From the NCBI RefSeq assembly GCF_000801105.2, contig NC_079514.1, forward strand, positions 5,518,001 through 5,582,000: a stretch of DNA of 64,000 nt, read 5' to 3'. Positions 12,245 to 23,600 of the stretch are shown in pieces. The stretch is from Raphanus sativus. Its lineage: Eukaryota; Streptophyta; Magnoliopsida; Brassicales; Brassicaceae. Both the position numbers and the translations under genes were made by a program. Every line of letters starts with the position of its first letter. Position 1 is the stretch's first letter. Under the pieces are notes generated by a model. It was not told the DNA's origin and searched no databases. It saw only the letters and a list, made by a program, of their open reading frames with translations.

Positions 12245-15200
12245 CCTCAAACTTGGAGTAGAAGGAACAGAGACACCTAGTTTGGAGCGAAGCTTGAAGA
12301 AAGGGGCCTGAGCTAGAGACTTTGTAAAGATGTCTGCAAGTTGTAAAGCTGCTGGAATATGTTTCACCTCAAGCGCCTTCAATGCAACACGCTCTCTAAC
12401 ATAGTGATAGTCCACATCGAAATGCTTGGTTCGTTTGTGAAACATTGGGTTGGCGGTGAGGCAAACAGCAGAGAGATTATCACAATAGCAGAGGTGTCCG
12501 ACTCTGTTGAAGTCCCATAACTCGCAGCATGTTTTGTAGCCAAACAATCTCAGAAGCCGCAGCAGACATGGTGCGATACTCAGCTTCTGTAGATGACTTT
12601 GAGACAGTGTCATGTCGTTTCGCGGACCATGAGATCACATTAGATCCAAGCAGAGTACAGAAGCCACCAGTTGATCGTCGAGTGTTGTGACAGCCTGCCC
12701 AGTCACTATCACTGTAACAGAGCAAGGTAGAGTCTGAGGCTGCAGTGATGCTAATCCCCATATTGTAAGTACCCTTCACATAACGCAGTATGCGCTTCAG
12801 TAAGGAAAAATCAGCTTTTGACGGCATATGCATTCTCTGGCATATGTAGTTGACAGAGAATTGCAGATCAGGGCGAGTGACAGTCAGATACTGCAGCTTC
12901 CCCGCAAGGCTGCGAAAGTAAGACGGATCCTCGAATAGTTCATCTTGACCAGCCACAGTAGCAAGTTTAAGCGGTAATGGCGTTGCAATGGGAGCACAGT
13001 CAGCCATACCAGCAGTGATGAGAAGCTCTTGAGCATATTTTTCTTGGTTCATGAATATGCCTTCTTCATTACGATGAATCTGAACACCAAGAAAGTAGTG
13101 AGCTTCACCCATATCTTTCATGCGAAACTGTGTCTTCAAGCTACTGAGCAGAGTCTGAAGCAACTCATCATCGTTACCAGTGATCAACATGTCATCAACG
13201 TAAAGCAATAGGTAGATGACAGTTGAACCTCTATGATAGATGAACAATGATGGATCCGGGAAGCTGCAAGAGAAGCCAAAATCGAGAAGAAACAGACTGA
13301 ACTTGTCAAACCATGCTCGTGGAGCCTGCTTCAGTCCGTAGATAGCCTTTTTGAGCTTACAGACGTAGTCAGGTCTCTCTGGATCTTCAAAACCCGGTGG
13401 CTGTGTCATGAAGACTGTTTCTTTCAGGTCACCGTGAAGAAACGCGTTTTGCACGTCAAGCTGCTGTATTTTCCACTTCTTGGTCACTGCGACATGCAAG
13501 ACTGTCCGTATTGTTGCAGTTCTCACAACAGGACTAAAAGTTTCAATGAAATCAGTACCTTCTTCTTGTTCATTTCCTCGAGCAACAAGCCTGGATTTAA
13601 GCTTATTTACAGTCCCATCAGCATTGTATTTCACTTTGTGCACCCAACCACAGTTGATCAACGGATGATCTTGAGCTTCATGTGGAGGAACCAGATCCCA
13701 AGTTTCAGTTTCATGCATATTTCCCACTTCAGTACCCATTGCTCCATTCCAACGAGGATCTTTTAGAGCTGCTTTCAAAGATTTGGGCTCTGTATACTCT
13801 GCTTTCACAGTAAAGAGAGCATAACGTGGGTTTGGTTTGAGGATTCCAGCCCGAGCTCTTGTTGTCATCGAGTGAGGAGCAGGTACAACAGGAGGTTGAA
13901 GAAGCAAGTCTGGTTCTGCAATATCTGAAAGAGAGGAGGCTGAGGAATCTGTTGAGTCTGCTTCATCAGAAGAACTCGCATCATTGTGCTGCTGCTGAAC
14001 AGGTGAAAGCGGTAGGACCACTGGAATAGTACCGACATTCACAACCGTAGAACGAGGGACAGAAAGAACCTCTTCAGGAACATCATCTGCAGGCAAGGAA
14101 GCTATCTTGTGAATATTTGCTGAGCGCCAAGCGTTGAGCATTGCAGAATCAGTTGGCAAGTGATACTGACTATAGATGTCTGCAAAGGGAAATGCAGACT
14201 CATCGAAAAGTACATGACGACTGATGTAGACTCGGCCTGTTGGAGGGTAGAGACATCGGTAGCCTTTGTACTTTTCGTTATAGCCAAGGAAAACGCAGAG
14301 CAGAGACTTCGGGTCTAGTTTGTTCTTCATGTAAGGTCTCAGGTACGGGAAGCACTTGCAGCCGAACGTTCTCAAAGAAGTGTATATAGGGGGCTTCCCG
14401 TATAAAGCTTCATATGGACTGCTCCCTTTAGGCAGAGCAGAGGAGGGTATCAGATTAGTCAAGAACACTGCAGTGAAGAACGCTTCAACCCACAACTGTT
14501 GTGGAACTTTGCTGTGATACATCATGGTGAGGCCTAACTCCGTGATGTGTCTATGTTTGCGCTCAGCGAGACCATTTTGCTGAGGCGTGTGAGGACAGGA
14601 GAGGAGCTGCTGGATGCCGTGACTAGCAAGGTGATTCAGAAACTCTGTACTGATATACTCTCCTCCACCATCACACTGAAATTTCTGTATCTTTGTTTGA
14701 AACTGATTCTCGACAAGGGATTGAAAGCGAACAAAGACAGAGAAGAATTCTGCTTTAGTCTTGAGAGGATAGAACCAGGAGAAGCGAGTATGATTGTCAA
14801 TAAAGATAACATAATATTGAAATCCTTGGGAAGATACAACTGGACTAGGTCCCCACAAATCTGAATGTATCCTCTCAAGAGGTTTTGAAGCAACAAAATC
14901 AGAAGAAATAAAAGGTAATCTGCAACTTTTGCCTAACTGGCACGCATCACACAGCTTCTCCAGAGTAGAGTTACGCATGATGATCGCCTTATTCTTGGAT
15001 AGTTGTTGAAGAATGTCTCTGTTTGAGTGTCCAAGCCGATGATGCCAGACTGCTTCACTGACTGCTTGCTGTCTGTTGGAATAAAAGGCCTGAAACCGAG
15101 CATCCTTCAACATATAAAGGTTTTTATGCCTTCTTCCTTGGGTTATCACCTGCTTTGTCTCCTTGTCCTTAACAAGCACAGAGGTATCATCAAATGTAAT

Positions 15201-16427
15201 CTCACAAGGGAAATCTGAGGTAAGCTTAGAGACAGATAAAAGAGATTTTGTAATAGCAGGACAGACTAAGACATCCTCTAAAGGCAGTGTACCTTGAGGA
15301 GTTTGCAGAGCGATAGACCCAATGTGAGTAATGGGAAGGTAGTCACCGTTGCCTACTATAACCTGATCATCACCAAGATACGGTTCAGCGGACTGTAGAT
15401 GAGACAGGTTGCTTGTGATATGAGCTGAAGCAGCCGAATCAGGATACCATTCATGACCAGAGTACTGCTGTTGATCTGAAAGTTTCATTGTTGTCAAGGC
15501 GTTGTGGAGATTCTCAGGAACTTGGAACGCTTGATCAAATCTGTTGTGACACTTTGCTGCAGAGTGACCGAACTTCCCACATATCTGACAGTTAACCTTC
15601 GTGTTGGAGTTGCCTGAGAACTGCTGTTGGAAACCGCGTCCGCGAGTTGAGTAGGAGCCAGAACCTCTTCCTCTGTAACCCCCACGGCCAGAGTAATATC
15701 CTCTGCCTCTGTTAGAGTAGCCTCTACCAGCATGAAAGGCTAGATGTGGAGTTACTTCACTCGCAGCAGCTTGTTTTTGACTCTGAAGTTTGTCATCGAA
15801 AGTGACAAGCTTGAAAGCCGCATCTTCGAAACTCAGGTCAGGCAGAGACTCCATAGAATGCTCTATGACAGTGGAAATAGACTCATATTCTTTGCCTAAA
15901 CCACTTAACGCGCCATAGATCATCTCATGTTCGGTAACTGGGAAGCCGATAGAGTCTAACTGATCACAAACGCTCTTGACATCTCCTAGGTACTCGGTCA
16001 TGGACTTTTGGTTTTTAGCCATACCTTGGAGCTTACGCTGGAGATCGAGCTTGCGAGTAGCAGAGATTCTGTTGTACTTCTTTCCGAGACTGAACCAAAC
16101 CTCCTGAGCCGACTGCAACCCGTAGACAGAACGGAGAGCATCCTCTGTAAGAGATCCGAACAACCAGGCCATCACGAGTTGATCTCGACGGATCCATTTG
16201 ACGAACTCTGGGTTGGCCTCTTCAGTGGTGATTTCTCCGTTTGTGACCGTAACAGTAGGAGAGGGGCGAAGCGAGCTGCCGTTGATGAAGCCGAGAAGAG
16301 ATTGGCTAGAGAGAAACGACTCAAACTGAGTCTTCCAGAGAAGATAGTTTGTAGAAGAGAGTTTGAGAGTGACGCATTGTGAAATGCTTAGAGAGGGAGC
16401 TGATAAGGGATCCGAGGTATCGGCCAT
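12245..16427 (-). pseudogene. copia Gag-Pol polyprotein with a late frameshift
   Basis: A 1315-codon frame (12480-16427) starts two bases past the primer-binding site. In order it holds: a Gag domain; a zinc knuckle CQICGKFGHSAAKC near residue 280; the protease motif DSAASAH near 330; a pre-integrase zinc region (WHHRLGHS ... CDACQLGKS); an integrase core with D, D and E (HSDLWG, CDGGGEY, QNGLAERKH); reverse transcriptase with QLDVQNAFLHGDL and YVDD; and RNase H with SDSDWAG and STEAEY. The frame then hits a stop at 12480. The remaining RNase H tail (CDNLSAV, HFDVDYHYVRE, DIFTKSL) continues in another frame down to about 12245. A single-base-type frame break near 12480-12490 therefore separates the last domain. 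Everything upstream looks intact, so the copy is probably recent but defective. Confidence 0.9.
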
Positions 16428-16440
16428 AGCTCTGATACCA

Positions 16441-16802
16441 TGTGAAACCTAAAGGTTTATGCAAAGATGCAAACTTGATTCTTATTCAGCCTGATGATTC
16501 ATTATAACGTCACTCTCTATTTATACAAGGATCTCATCTTAACCTAAAGTAGAGTCTCATCCTCATGTCAGCACATGATTGGAGACTGAATAAGACAGTC
16601 AAATCTATTGAACGTTAGAGGACCATGAGCTGTCTTTGTCGCATTCCCAGCTGCTGCTTTACATGTACTCTGTTCGTTAAAGGTTGTTGCAGAAACGACA
16701 GAGGAGGAGCTGATACCGGGCTTCACGTTGGGCTCTGGTATCTGTGTGTTTGGCTTCACATTGGGCTTCAGTGTTTCACGATCCGGCCCATTGCGTGCTA
16801 TA
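16441..16802 (-). repeat. copia 5' LTR
   Basis: The upstream LTR in transcriptional sense, 362 bp. The initiator-tRNA primer-binding site follows it with no spacer. Confidence 0.95.
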
Positions 16803-16807
16803 GTTGG

Positions 16808-17980
16808 AGGCACATTCATGAAAATTAAGATCTTGAGCTAATTTTTTTTGGAGCTAATTACTTATGAGAAACTAAATTTTAGGTGGAGGTATGTGATCCC
16901 GTTAGTCATCACTTCCATCTACCCCTATGATCACTGCGGTCCGGGTCAAGCTCGTTGGAGATGAGCAGGTCCTTTCGCTACCTGTGCAGAAGCCCGAGAC
17001 TAGATACAAAAGGATCCATGTAGTGTTCGATTGTTCCCAAAAAGAATTGTACTCAACATTTTTTAACAAATATGTAAACAGTAAGCTTCATGATAGGTCA
17101 ATATAAATAATGTTAACAAAACTAAAATTTACTCCTCAAACCTGAGATTTGTCAGTTTATATACAAAACAAGTGTACACACTGAGTAGAAATATCCATTA
17201 TGTTAATCATCTTCTTATACATATAAACTTATTTTCTTATTTCAAAACATATTAAGTTTTTTGCTTGGTCCTGTAAATGTCTATGATTTTTTTTGGCATA
17301 CGATATCCGTTAAAATGGTCTTCTGTGATGGTCCTTGTCACACTCCTTGTCATTTATCTCCTTTGAATTTATTCCTCAGTTAAAGAACTCTATTGCTGAG
17401 GATTTTAACCAAAACAGGCCTTAATGTTTCTGTAATCGCACCTTTGGTGTAAAACTCTCGGTTTGAGTAAGGGATGGTTTGATCAAAAGATACGTACTTC
17501 TACTAAAACAACATGTATTGCGTGAACCTCTTTTCTTTTCATTTTCTTGTCCAAAGATTTGTTCGACAATATGCCAAACTCAAAACAAGATTATGTAATC
17601 ATAGGCCACAGATCAATCCGCGGCATATATCACGAAGCGTTTATAAACATTGTTAGTCTTGAGGGTTACTAAAAGAAACTAAAACAAAGTACATGTGTTG
17701 CAATTGGAAATTTTAGCATGAGGATGTTCTAAGAAATCAAATTTGAAAAAAAAAAAAATCAAATTTGAAGTTAGCGTTAATATGACTTCAAAATTTAAAA
17801 GACAGTATTCTGTAATTTGTGTCCTACATTATTTTGTGGTTTTTGCTAGATTCAAAATCCAGATATTACAAACAATAGTGATAAATTAAATACGGAAAAT
17901 AAAATAAACAAGTCTTGATGACAAAGAAAAAGAAATAAACAACTCTTATCTGCAGGCCACCTCTGTCTTTTAAAAAATAA
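16808..17980. other. intergenic with a 59-codon frame of unknown nature
   Basis: Most of this stretch is AT-rich without a gene. On the plus strand, 16927-17106 encodes 59 residues beginning MITAVRVKLVGDEQVLSLPV with balanced composition, and it sits in the GC-richest part. I do not recognise it. It could be an exon remnant or an unrecognised transposon fragment; no start context or splice partners could be established. Confidence 0.3.
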
Positions 17981-18514
17981 CTAGATCTTGATCCGCGCTT
18001 TGGAAGCGCGGAATATTTTACGATAAAAAATTTCATTAATAACTTAACAAATATTTTGTTAATTTTTAAAGAGTGTGTATTTAAAATATTTTTGTATTTA
18101 AATCAGTGTTTTTAAATTTAACCCGATTGTGATTATACCGGTTAATCCGGAGATCTAACAATTCAATTTAGTTTTTTAAAATATTCATATTAAAAAGTCA
18201 TTAAAACCTGAGACTAACCGATTGAACTGATGGATGACCGATATGTAATCTAATTTGATTGAAATTGTGATATTTTCATAATTTATAATCTTATAATCCA
18301 AAATTTAAAGTTCATTATTTTGTAATTTATGAAATTATGACGTTTCTACAAAATTTTAAAGAGAAAATGATGGATATAAAATAACTAAGATTAATTATTG
18401 TATTGTTTGGAAACATTGATAGTAGTATATAAAATATATTGTTTGGAAATATTGATAGTAGTATAAGGAAATAAGTATATTGTTTGGAAACATGGATAGT
18501 AGTATAAAGAAAGG
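17981..18514 (-). mobile_element. Helitron 3' end on the minus strand, running into the gap
   Basis: On the minus strand the hairpin CCGCGCTT / AAGCGCGG (loop CCA; top-strand 17993-18011) is followed by eight bases, then CTAG (top-strand 17981-17984) and T. This matches a Helitron 3' terminus and the common Brassicaceae form of it. The body would extend right through AT-rich sequence to the assembly gap. The 5' end is not visible. Confidence 0.6.
18401..18514. repeat. short tandem repeat at the gap edge
   Basis: Three imperfect units of about 36-39 bp share the core TTGTTTGGAAACATTGATAG followed by TAGTATA. The array runs directly into the N tract, which suggests the gap exists because the array could not be assembled. 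Confidence 0.8.
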
Positions 18515-18614
18515 NNNNNNNNNNNNNNNNNNNNNNNNNNNNNNNNNNNNNNNNNNNNNNNNNNNNNNNNNNNNNNNNNNNNNNNNNNNNNNNNNNNNNN
18601 NNNNNNNNNNNNNN
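18515..18614. other. assembly gap (100 N)
   Basis: Exactly 100 N bases, the conventional placeholder for a gap of unknown size. The true distance and even the adjacency of the two sides are not shown by the sequence. Confidence 0.99.
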
Positions 18615-18650
18615 TTTGCTTACATCTATTTGTAAATCAATTATTTTCAG

Positions 18651-19117
18651 TACCTATTACTTCGTGAAGAAATTGAGAAGCTGAAGCATGAGGTAAAGCA
18701 AAATTCACCTTTTACTTTTTCCCCTCTTTTCTAATGTGTGTGTACATATATCTTTGTATAGTTGCATAAATAGTCATATTTTCAATACTTCAAGTAAAAA
18801 AACTTTTATATTCTTTGTCAAAATCTCAGGAGAGGAATCTCATTAAGGAAAATAAAGAACTGAAAGAGAAGGTACCGATTTTTTCCTTCAGTAGTAAATG
18901 TTTCTCTAACCATGAAATATAGTATTTTTGCTGATAAGAGTTTTGGTAAATTGTATAAATGACAGTGGCGTGGAATGGGAGCAATAGTAGTAGCATCACC
19001 ATCATCAACCTTGTCATCAGCAGAAGTGAACAAGGATAGCAATGACAATATGGAAGTGGAGACTGGTTTGTTCATTGGACCTCCTGAGCCAAGACAATCC
19101 AAGAAACTCCCTCCTTA
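18651..19117 (+). CDS. AGL19: AGL19-like MADS-box gene, 3' exons only
   Basis: Three in-phase exons remain: 18651-18692 (YLLREEIEKLKHE), 18830-18871 (ERNLIKENKELKEK) and 18966-19117, ending ETGLFIGPPEPRQSKKLPP and a TAA stop. The first two are 42-bp exons of the kind that encode the end of the keratin-like K domain in MIKC MADS genes, and the C-terminal tail matches my memory of AGL19, a flowering activator of the vernalization response. The MADS box, I region and most of the K domain are absent and should lie in or beyond the adjacent gap. What remains is intact, so I call it a gap-truncated gene rather than a pseudogene. The neighbouring PYR4 supports the identification by synteny. Confidence 0.8.
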
Positions 19118-19306
19118 AAGAAGAAGAAGTTGAGCCTCATTTTTTTATCAAAAGAAAAAAGAAAGTTAAGCCTCACAACTTCAAAAGAATGTTATTTATG
19201 TTTTATATATTTTCGTCCAAAAATTTGAGGTGCCAATAAATTCTAAAACATAGTGTAGTAGTTTGTTCTTATTCAATGAGCTGAGCCTCAAAAGTTTCTA
19301 TAAAAC

Positions 19307-20420
19307 TACTGTTGTATTACTTGTGTGTATTAGAAGTTCAGTACATGTTTAAGTATTTTGTTTATATATATTTTTAATTAATACTGTTTAAAGTGTAAGA
19401 AACAACAATCTATCAAGTAGAAATCATAAAAATTATAGACTTATAACGAAGCAAGATTATTATACTTTTGCCTAGCGTTTACGAGGATGGGACATCTTGC
19501 ACACTCTGGTTGAGGATTGTACTGTCAATTAAAATTCAATGAAGAACAGAAAATATAAAAACGGATTCAAAATACAAAATAAACGTTCTTGATCAGTATT
19601 TTGCTTTTATTCCTCAAAGAAAAATGCAGACCATAACTCATCCATAACAAAATCCAATTCAAAAGATCCAACAAAGGTATTCCAATCTGGGAGAAATGTT
19701 TAGACAACTCCACACACAGCACATTATTCGAAAGATGGTTGCCATTGAAGAGTTTCTCCAGCAAACATTGGAACGATCTCTCCAAACGAGAAGGTTAAGA
19801 CCTCAGGAACTTTCCAAGGAGCTTTCTTGAGAGTGATCTTTGAAGAGTTTCTCGGGAGGCCATAGAAATCAGGTCCATTGAAGCTTGTGAAAGCTTCCAA
19901 CTTGTCAAGCGCACCAGCCTGAGGTAAAAGATATGAACATTAAAGTAAACTCCAAAACCGGGAAAAGTAAACCGTTTGAAGTTACCTCATCAAAGACCTT
20001 GGCGTATAGAGACAAGGCAACAGGAGCGCTGTAAATACCAGCACATCCACATGATGATTCTTTTCTTCTCCGTTCATGTGGAGCACTGTCTGTGCCCAGG
20101 AAGAACTTCTTGCTTCCACTAGTTACAGCTTTAACAATGGCTTCTCCTGTAGTAAAAGCATAGTGATCTGATTTCAGAAAACAGATATAAGAAAATGAAA
20201 TCTGGATGATCCAGAGGGGAGTGAAGAACATACGGTGTATCTCTCTTTTGAGAACGGGAAGGCAGTAGTTGTATGGATGTAATCCACCTGGAAAAGAGCG
20301 TTTCTGTTGAGAAGGAGATGTTGTGGTGTGACTGTTGCACCCACAAACCCTAGTAAGTCACCAAAAAGGATATGAGCCTGGAACAGATAAAAAACTAAAG
20401 ACAGGAATGAAAAATATTTA
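19307..20420 (-). pseudogene. partial duplicate of PYR4 (dihydroorotase), frameshifted
   Basis: This block copies the last three exons and 3' flank of the intact PYR4 at 23601-25427. Exon 8 (19724-19918, 195 bp) and exon 7 (19986-20146, 161 bp) match in length and reading, including [20 protein letters not shown]. Exon 6 (20234-20349) is 116 bp against 117 in the intact gene: one T is missing at about 20289-20290, shifting the frame. Similarity fades inside the next intron near 20420, so exons 1-5 are absent. The 3' flank is also duplicated (from 19307; equivalent to 22254 onward). Without the N-terminal metal-binding HxH region and with the frameshift it cannot make dihydroorotase. Confidence 0.9.
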
Positions 20421-22253
20421 GCGCACTCTGGTAAAGTTCATCTAGCTCATGAAGCACTACTGCATAGTATCACTGTTCTATTTAAAAGTAACCGGTCCAG
20501 CCACAAAGACCCTTCTGTCAGTGAGTTGCTGGAATTTATCGGGAAAGAAGCTTGGTACAGGAAACAGAGTGAAGAGGTAGTAAAGACACGTGGAAGCTAG
20601 AGATTGGAGGGAGAAGGTTGTTAGAGTCGTAGTTGGAGTTTGTTGGAGAGATACCAACGGTTCCAATCAAATAAGGACAGCTGTCAAGTGAAGAAGGAGT
20701 GACGAGTATAAGAGCTCTGTTTCTCTGAGTTATTTATATTCATTCAGAAAAATTGTAACAAACTCTGTTGTGTTTTCTCTCGATATTTCTCACTATGTCT
20801 GTTGGATAGGATGTTTCAGCCAGGAATTACAGGAAAGAGGAAAAAGACTTGCACACAGTCCATGAAGAAGAAAGAGAATTTCATAGTATGGTGGACATAC
20901 TTTCCAGAAGAGGCTGAAGTGTTGAAGAACTTCTGGCAACTATAAGGTAGACTGTGCAAGTTCAGTGCAGAAAGTTCACATGGGTTTGGAGAGAGAGAGA
21001 GAGAGACACTGATTTGTGATCAGTTTATCATATTTCTCCTTAGATCGTGTAACAAAAAGACTACTACGAAGTAACAGAGTAAATGAATGAAAATGACTTA
21101 TTACACTTTTAAGGTAGATGTTAAGTTTTCATGTTATGAAGACTAAAATCATTTACGGTACCTCGATACAATTTCTCCAGTTCCTGAAAGTACATCACCG
21201 TTTCAAGATCGAGACTGCATATTACCATAAAAACCAAAATTTTCGTAATATTTTATAGGTTAAGAAACAAATATGATCAGAAAGTTTGGGAATTTTACTC
21301 AATCTCCGTGCTTTCTTTTGATGAACCGATGATGTTGTGGATATATTCCTGATAATATAAAGGAAACAAAAGAAACTAGAGCATATGCCACGATGGGACA
21401 ATAATCTTCTCCTTACAAAGGATGAACTAATTAATAGACACAACTATTTGCAATTGAAGGGATTCCAGAAGATGTATGGCAGCTTCATGGGGAGCAAGTG
21501 CATGTTCGAGTGTTTGAAAGGTTTAAATGGAGGATCTCTGATCTTGTGGTAAGATTGATTATCTACCATGATGTTTGGTGATGGTTGCACTATCTTCGAG
21601 TGTTTGCTTTTTGAAAGTCTTGATCTTGGATTTGATGTTGTTTAGCGCATTATCATATCTTTTGACATTGGATTTGATGTTGTTTAGTGGGTCTGAGTCC
21701 GTTTTAACATATGCCTGTTTAAAATTTCTCTCTTTATTGTTAAAACGGATTCAGACCCACTAAACAGCATCAAATCCAATGTCAAAAGATATGATAACGC
21801 ACTAAACATCATCAAATCAAAGATCAGGATTTTCAAACAGCAAACACTCGAAGATATTGCAATCATCACCAAACATCACGGTAGGTAATCAATTTTACCA
21901 CAAGATCAGGGATCCTCCATTTAAACCTTTGACAATTTCTGAGGCAAAAACTGTTCAACGATCACTTCGTCATCTGTGATTATGTCAACTATAAAATTTG
22001 CCTTCTTACTCTTCAAATTATTGGAAGTAACACTTATTTTGAAAGCAATGTTTTTCTTATAAGATCGTTGAGAGTTTGTGGTAAAACGGAGCCATCATCC
22101 TTAAATTTTGAAAAATAATCAGAATCTATTAAATCCCACATTGTTCTTTCAGGGGATGATGGATCCTCTAGATCTACTGTTCTTGGTATGGTGAGTTATG
22201 TTCTAAGAATCCAAGGAGGACAATAAGAGAGATATTAAGAAATAATGAGGTAC
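20421..22253. other. spacer between the PYR4 copies
   Basis: No intact gene. The part at about 20480-20800 has features seen in LTRs (a GTATAAGAG TATA-like box and a T-rich tail with GTAACAAACTC), but no second LTR or primer site was found, so I do not call one. A (GA)n tract lies at 20986-21006. The main structure is the long hairpin at 21516-21932, listed separately. Confidence 0.45.
21516..21932. repeat. long inverted repeat (hairpin) with ~195-bp arms
   Basis: The left arm 21516-21709 and right arm 21738-21932 are reverse complements with few mismatches, separated by a 28-base loop. Each arm carries an internal direct repeat of a GGATTTGATGTTGTTTAG core. There is no long coding frame. 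If transcribed, the RNA would fold into a near-perfect double strand, of the kind that plant Dicer-like enzymes process into small RNAs. It could instead be a foldback MITE, but I found no clear target duplication. Confidence 0.85.
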
Positions 22254-22487
22254 CTACTGTTCTATCACTTGTGTGTATTAGAAGTTTAGTACATGTTTAA
22301 GTATTTTATATATTTTTTAATTCGTACTGTTTTAAGTATTTTGTTTATATATAATTCTAATTAATACTGTTTACAGTATGAAAAATAACAATATGCTAAG
22401 TATGAATCATAAAATTCATAGTTATAACGAAGCAAAATTACTATACTTTTCCTAAGCTTTTACACTCTGATTGAGGTTTGTACTGTC

Positions 22488-23365
22488 GGCTCCGGTGGTT
22501 GGTGGTTCTCACCACCACCGGGAACGGGTAAGACTCTGGGAAAAGAGGCTCTCAAAGCTCTTTACCGCCGGCTTTCTGTCTCCGGGAAGGGATGGTTCTT
22601 CTAATATCTTTATCGTCGGCTTTGTGTCTCTAGGAAGGATGGTTTTTCTAGCATCTCGATCACCGAAACTTATGTTCTTGTGTGGTGAATTAATATTAGT
22701 TTGAAGTCGTGGGAATATTGCTTTTGTTTGGTTCTTGTTGTTTCAGTCACTTCGTTGCATCCTAAGTTAGCTTTTTGGGTTCGTTTTTTGTGATTTATGT
22801 TCGCTGTGGAGGTATCTACTAGACCTTATCTTGGACCTTTGTGGTTTTGGGAGATCGTTTCTAGACGAAGCAGTTAACTTGATCTTCAGTTTTTCTCTTG
22901 CGAGGAGGTGGTCAGTTTTTTGTTCTGTAGGTCACTTGGCTGCCTTGCGAGTGTCCGCGTGTAAGAACTGGTGGTCTTCTTTGACGTTTTCCCAAGTAGC
23001 GTTTCAAGGTCTTTTGTCCTTGTATCTTAGTTTTAGTGGTGGTTTCTGGTCATGCAAATTTCACATGGATAGCAGCTGCTGGAGTTGGTGTAGATTTGAC
23101 CTCTCGATTGTTTCTGATGTTGCTGGTTCTAATATGGCTTGGTGATATTCCCTTCAGGGTTGGGACTGCTCAAGACATGTGTTCTTTAGGTCAGCTCCAT
23201 TGATATCGAATTCTTCTCGAAAGGTGGAAGGAATAGAGTTGTGAATATAAATAAGTTTTAGGCTCAGTTTATGTCTTTGTTTTATTTTGTTTGGTTTATG
23301 TTCTTTGTCTTTGATTTCTTATCGATACTATGTATCTCAACTTTCTTCGAGTAAAAAAAAAAAAA
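22488..23365 (+). mobile_element. non-coding retroposon with poly(A) tail
   Basis: An 878-bp insert ends in a 13-A tract (23353-23365) and is flanked by a perfect 15-bp duplication, GAGGTTTGTACTGTC (22473-22487 and 23366-23380). The partial PYR4 duplicate keeps the unoccupied site near 19513-19530, which proves the insertion. It contains no reverse transcriptase frame. The size, poly(A) and lack of coding recall the Sadhu retroposons of Arabidopsis, or a 5'-truncated LINE 3' untranslated region; the family is not settled. Confidence 0.85.
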
Positions 23366-23600
23366 GAGGTTTGTACTGTCAATTAGGTTCAATGGAGGAA
23401 AAATAAAAACAAATTCTTTTTTTTGATCAAATAAAAACAAATTCAACACACAAAATAAACATTATTTGTCAGTATCTCACTTTTATTACTTCAGAAAAAA
23501 AAATGCAGAGCATAACTCAGCCATAGCAAAATCCAATTCAAAAGATACAACATGAACTCCAATTTGGGAGAAATGTTTAGACAACTCCACACACAGCACA

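Larger units (their letters stand above)
11873..16807 (-). mobile_element. Ty1/copia LTR retrotransposon with 5-bp target duplication
   Basis: Two 362-bp LTRs (11878-12239 and 16441-16802) differ at only two positions by eye, both C/T. GTTGG is duplicated outside both (11873-11877 and 16803-16807). Read on the minus strand, the LTR starts TATAGCAC and ends GGTTTCACA, a non-canonical TA...CA terminus. The primer-binding site TGGTATCAGAGC (complementary to initiator Met-tRNA) directly abuts the 5' LTR (16429-16440), and a purine tract GAGGGGG precedes the 3' LTR. The order protease, integrase, reverse transcriptase, RNase H defines copia. The low LTR divergence indicates a very recent insertion. 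The internal frame is broken near its 3' end. Confidence 0.95.

Noticed and set aside
12062..12280. Plus-strand frame in the copia LTR and its repeat at 16625-16828
   Set aside because: It lies antisense within the LTR; its repetition reflects the LTR pair, not two genes.
20480..20800. LTR-like sequence between the PYR4 copies
   Set aside because: No second LTR, primer-binding site or target duplication was seen, so the evidence is too weak for an element call.
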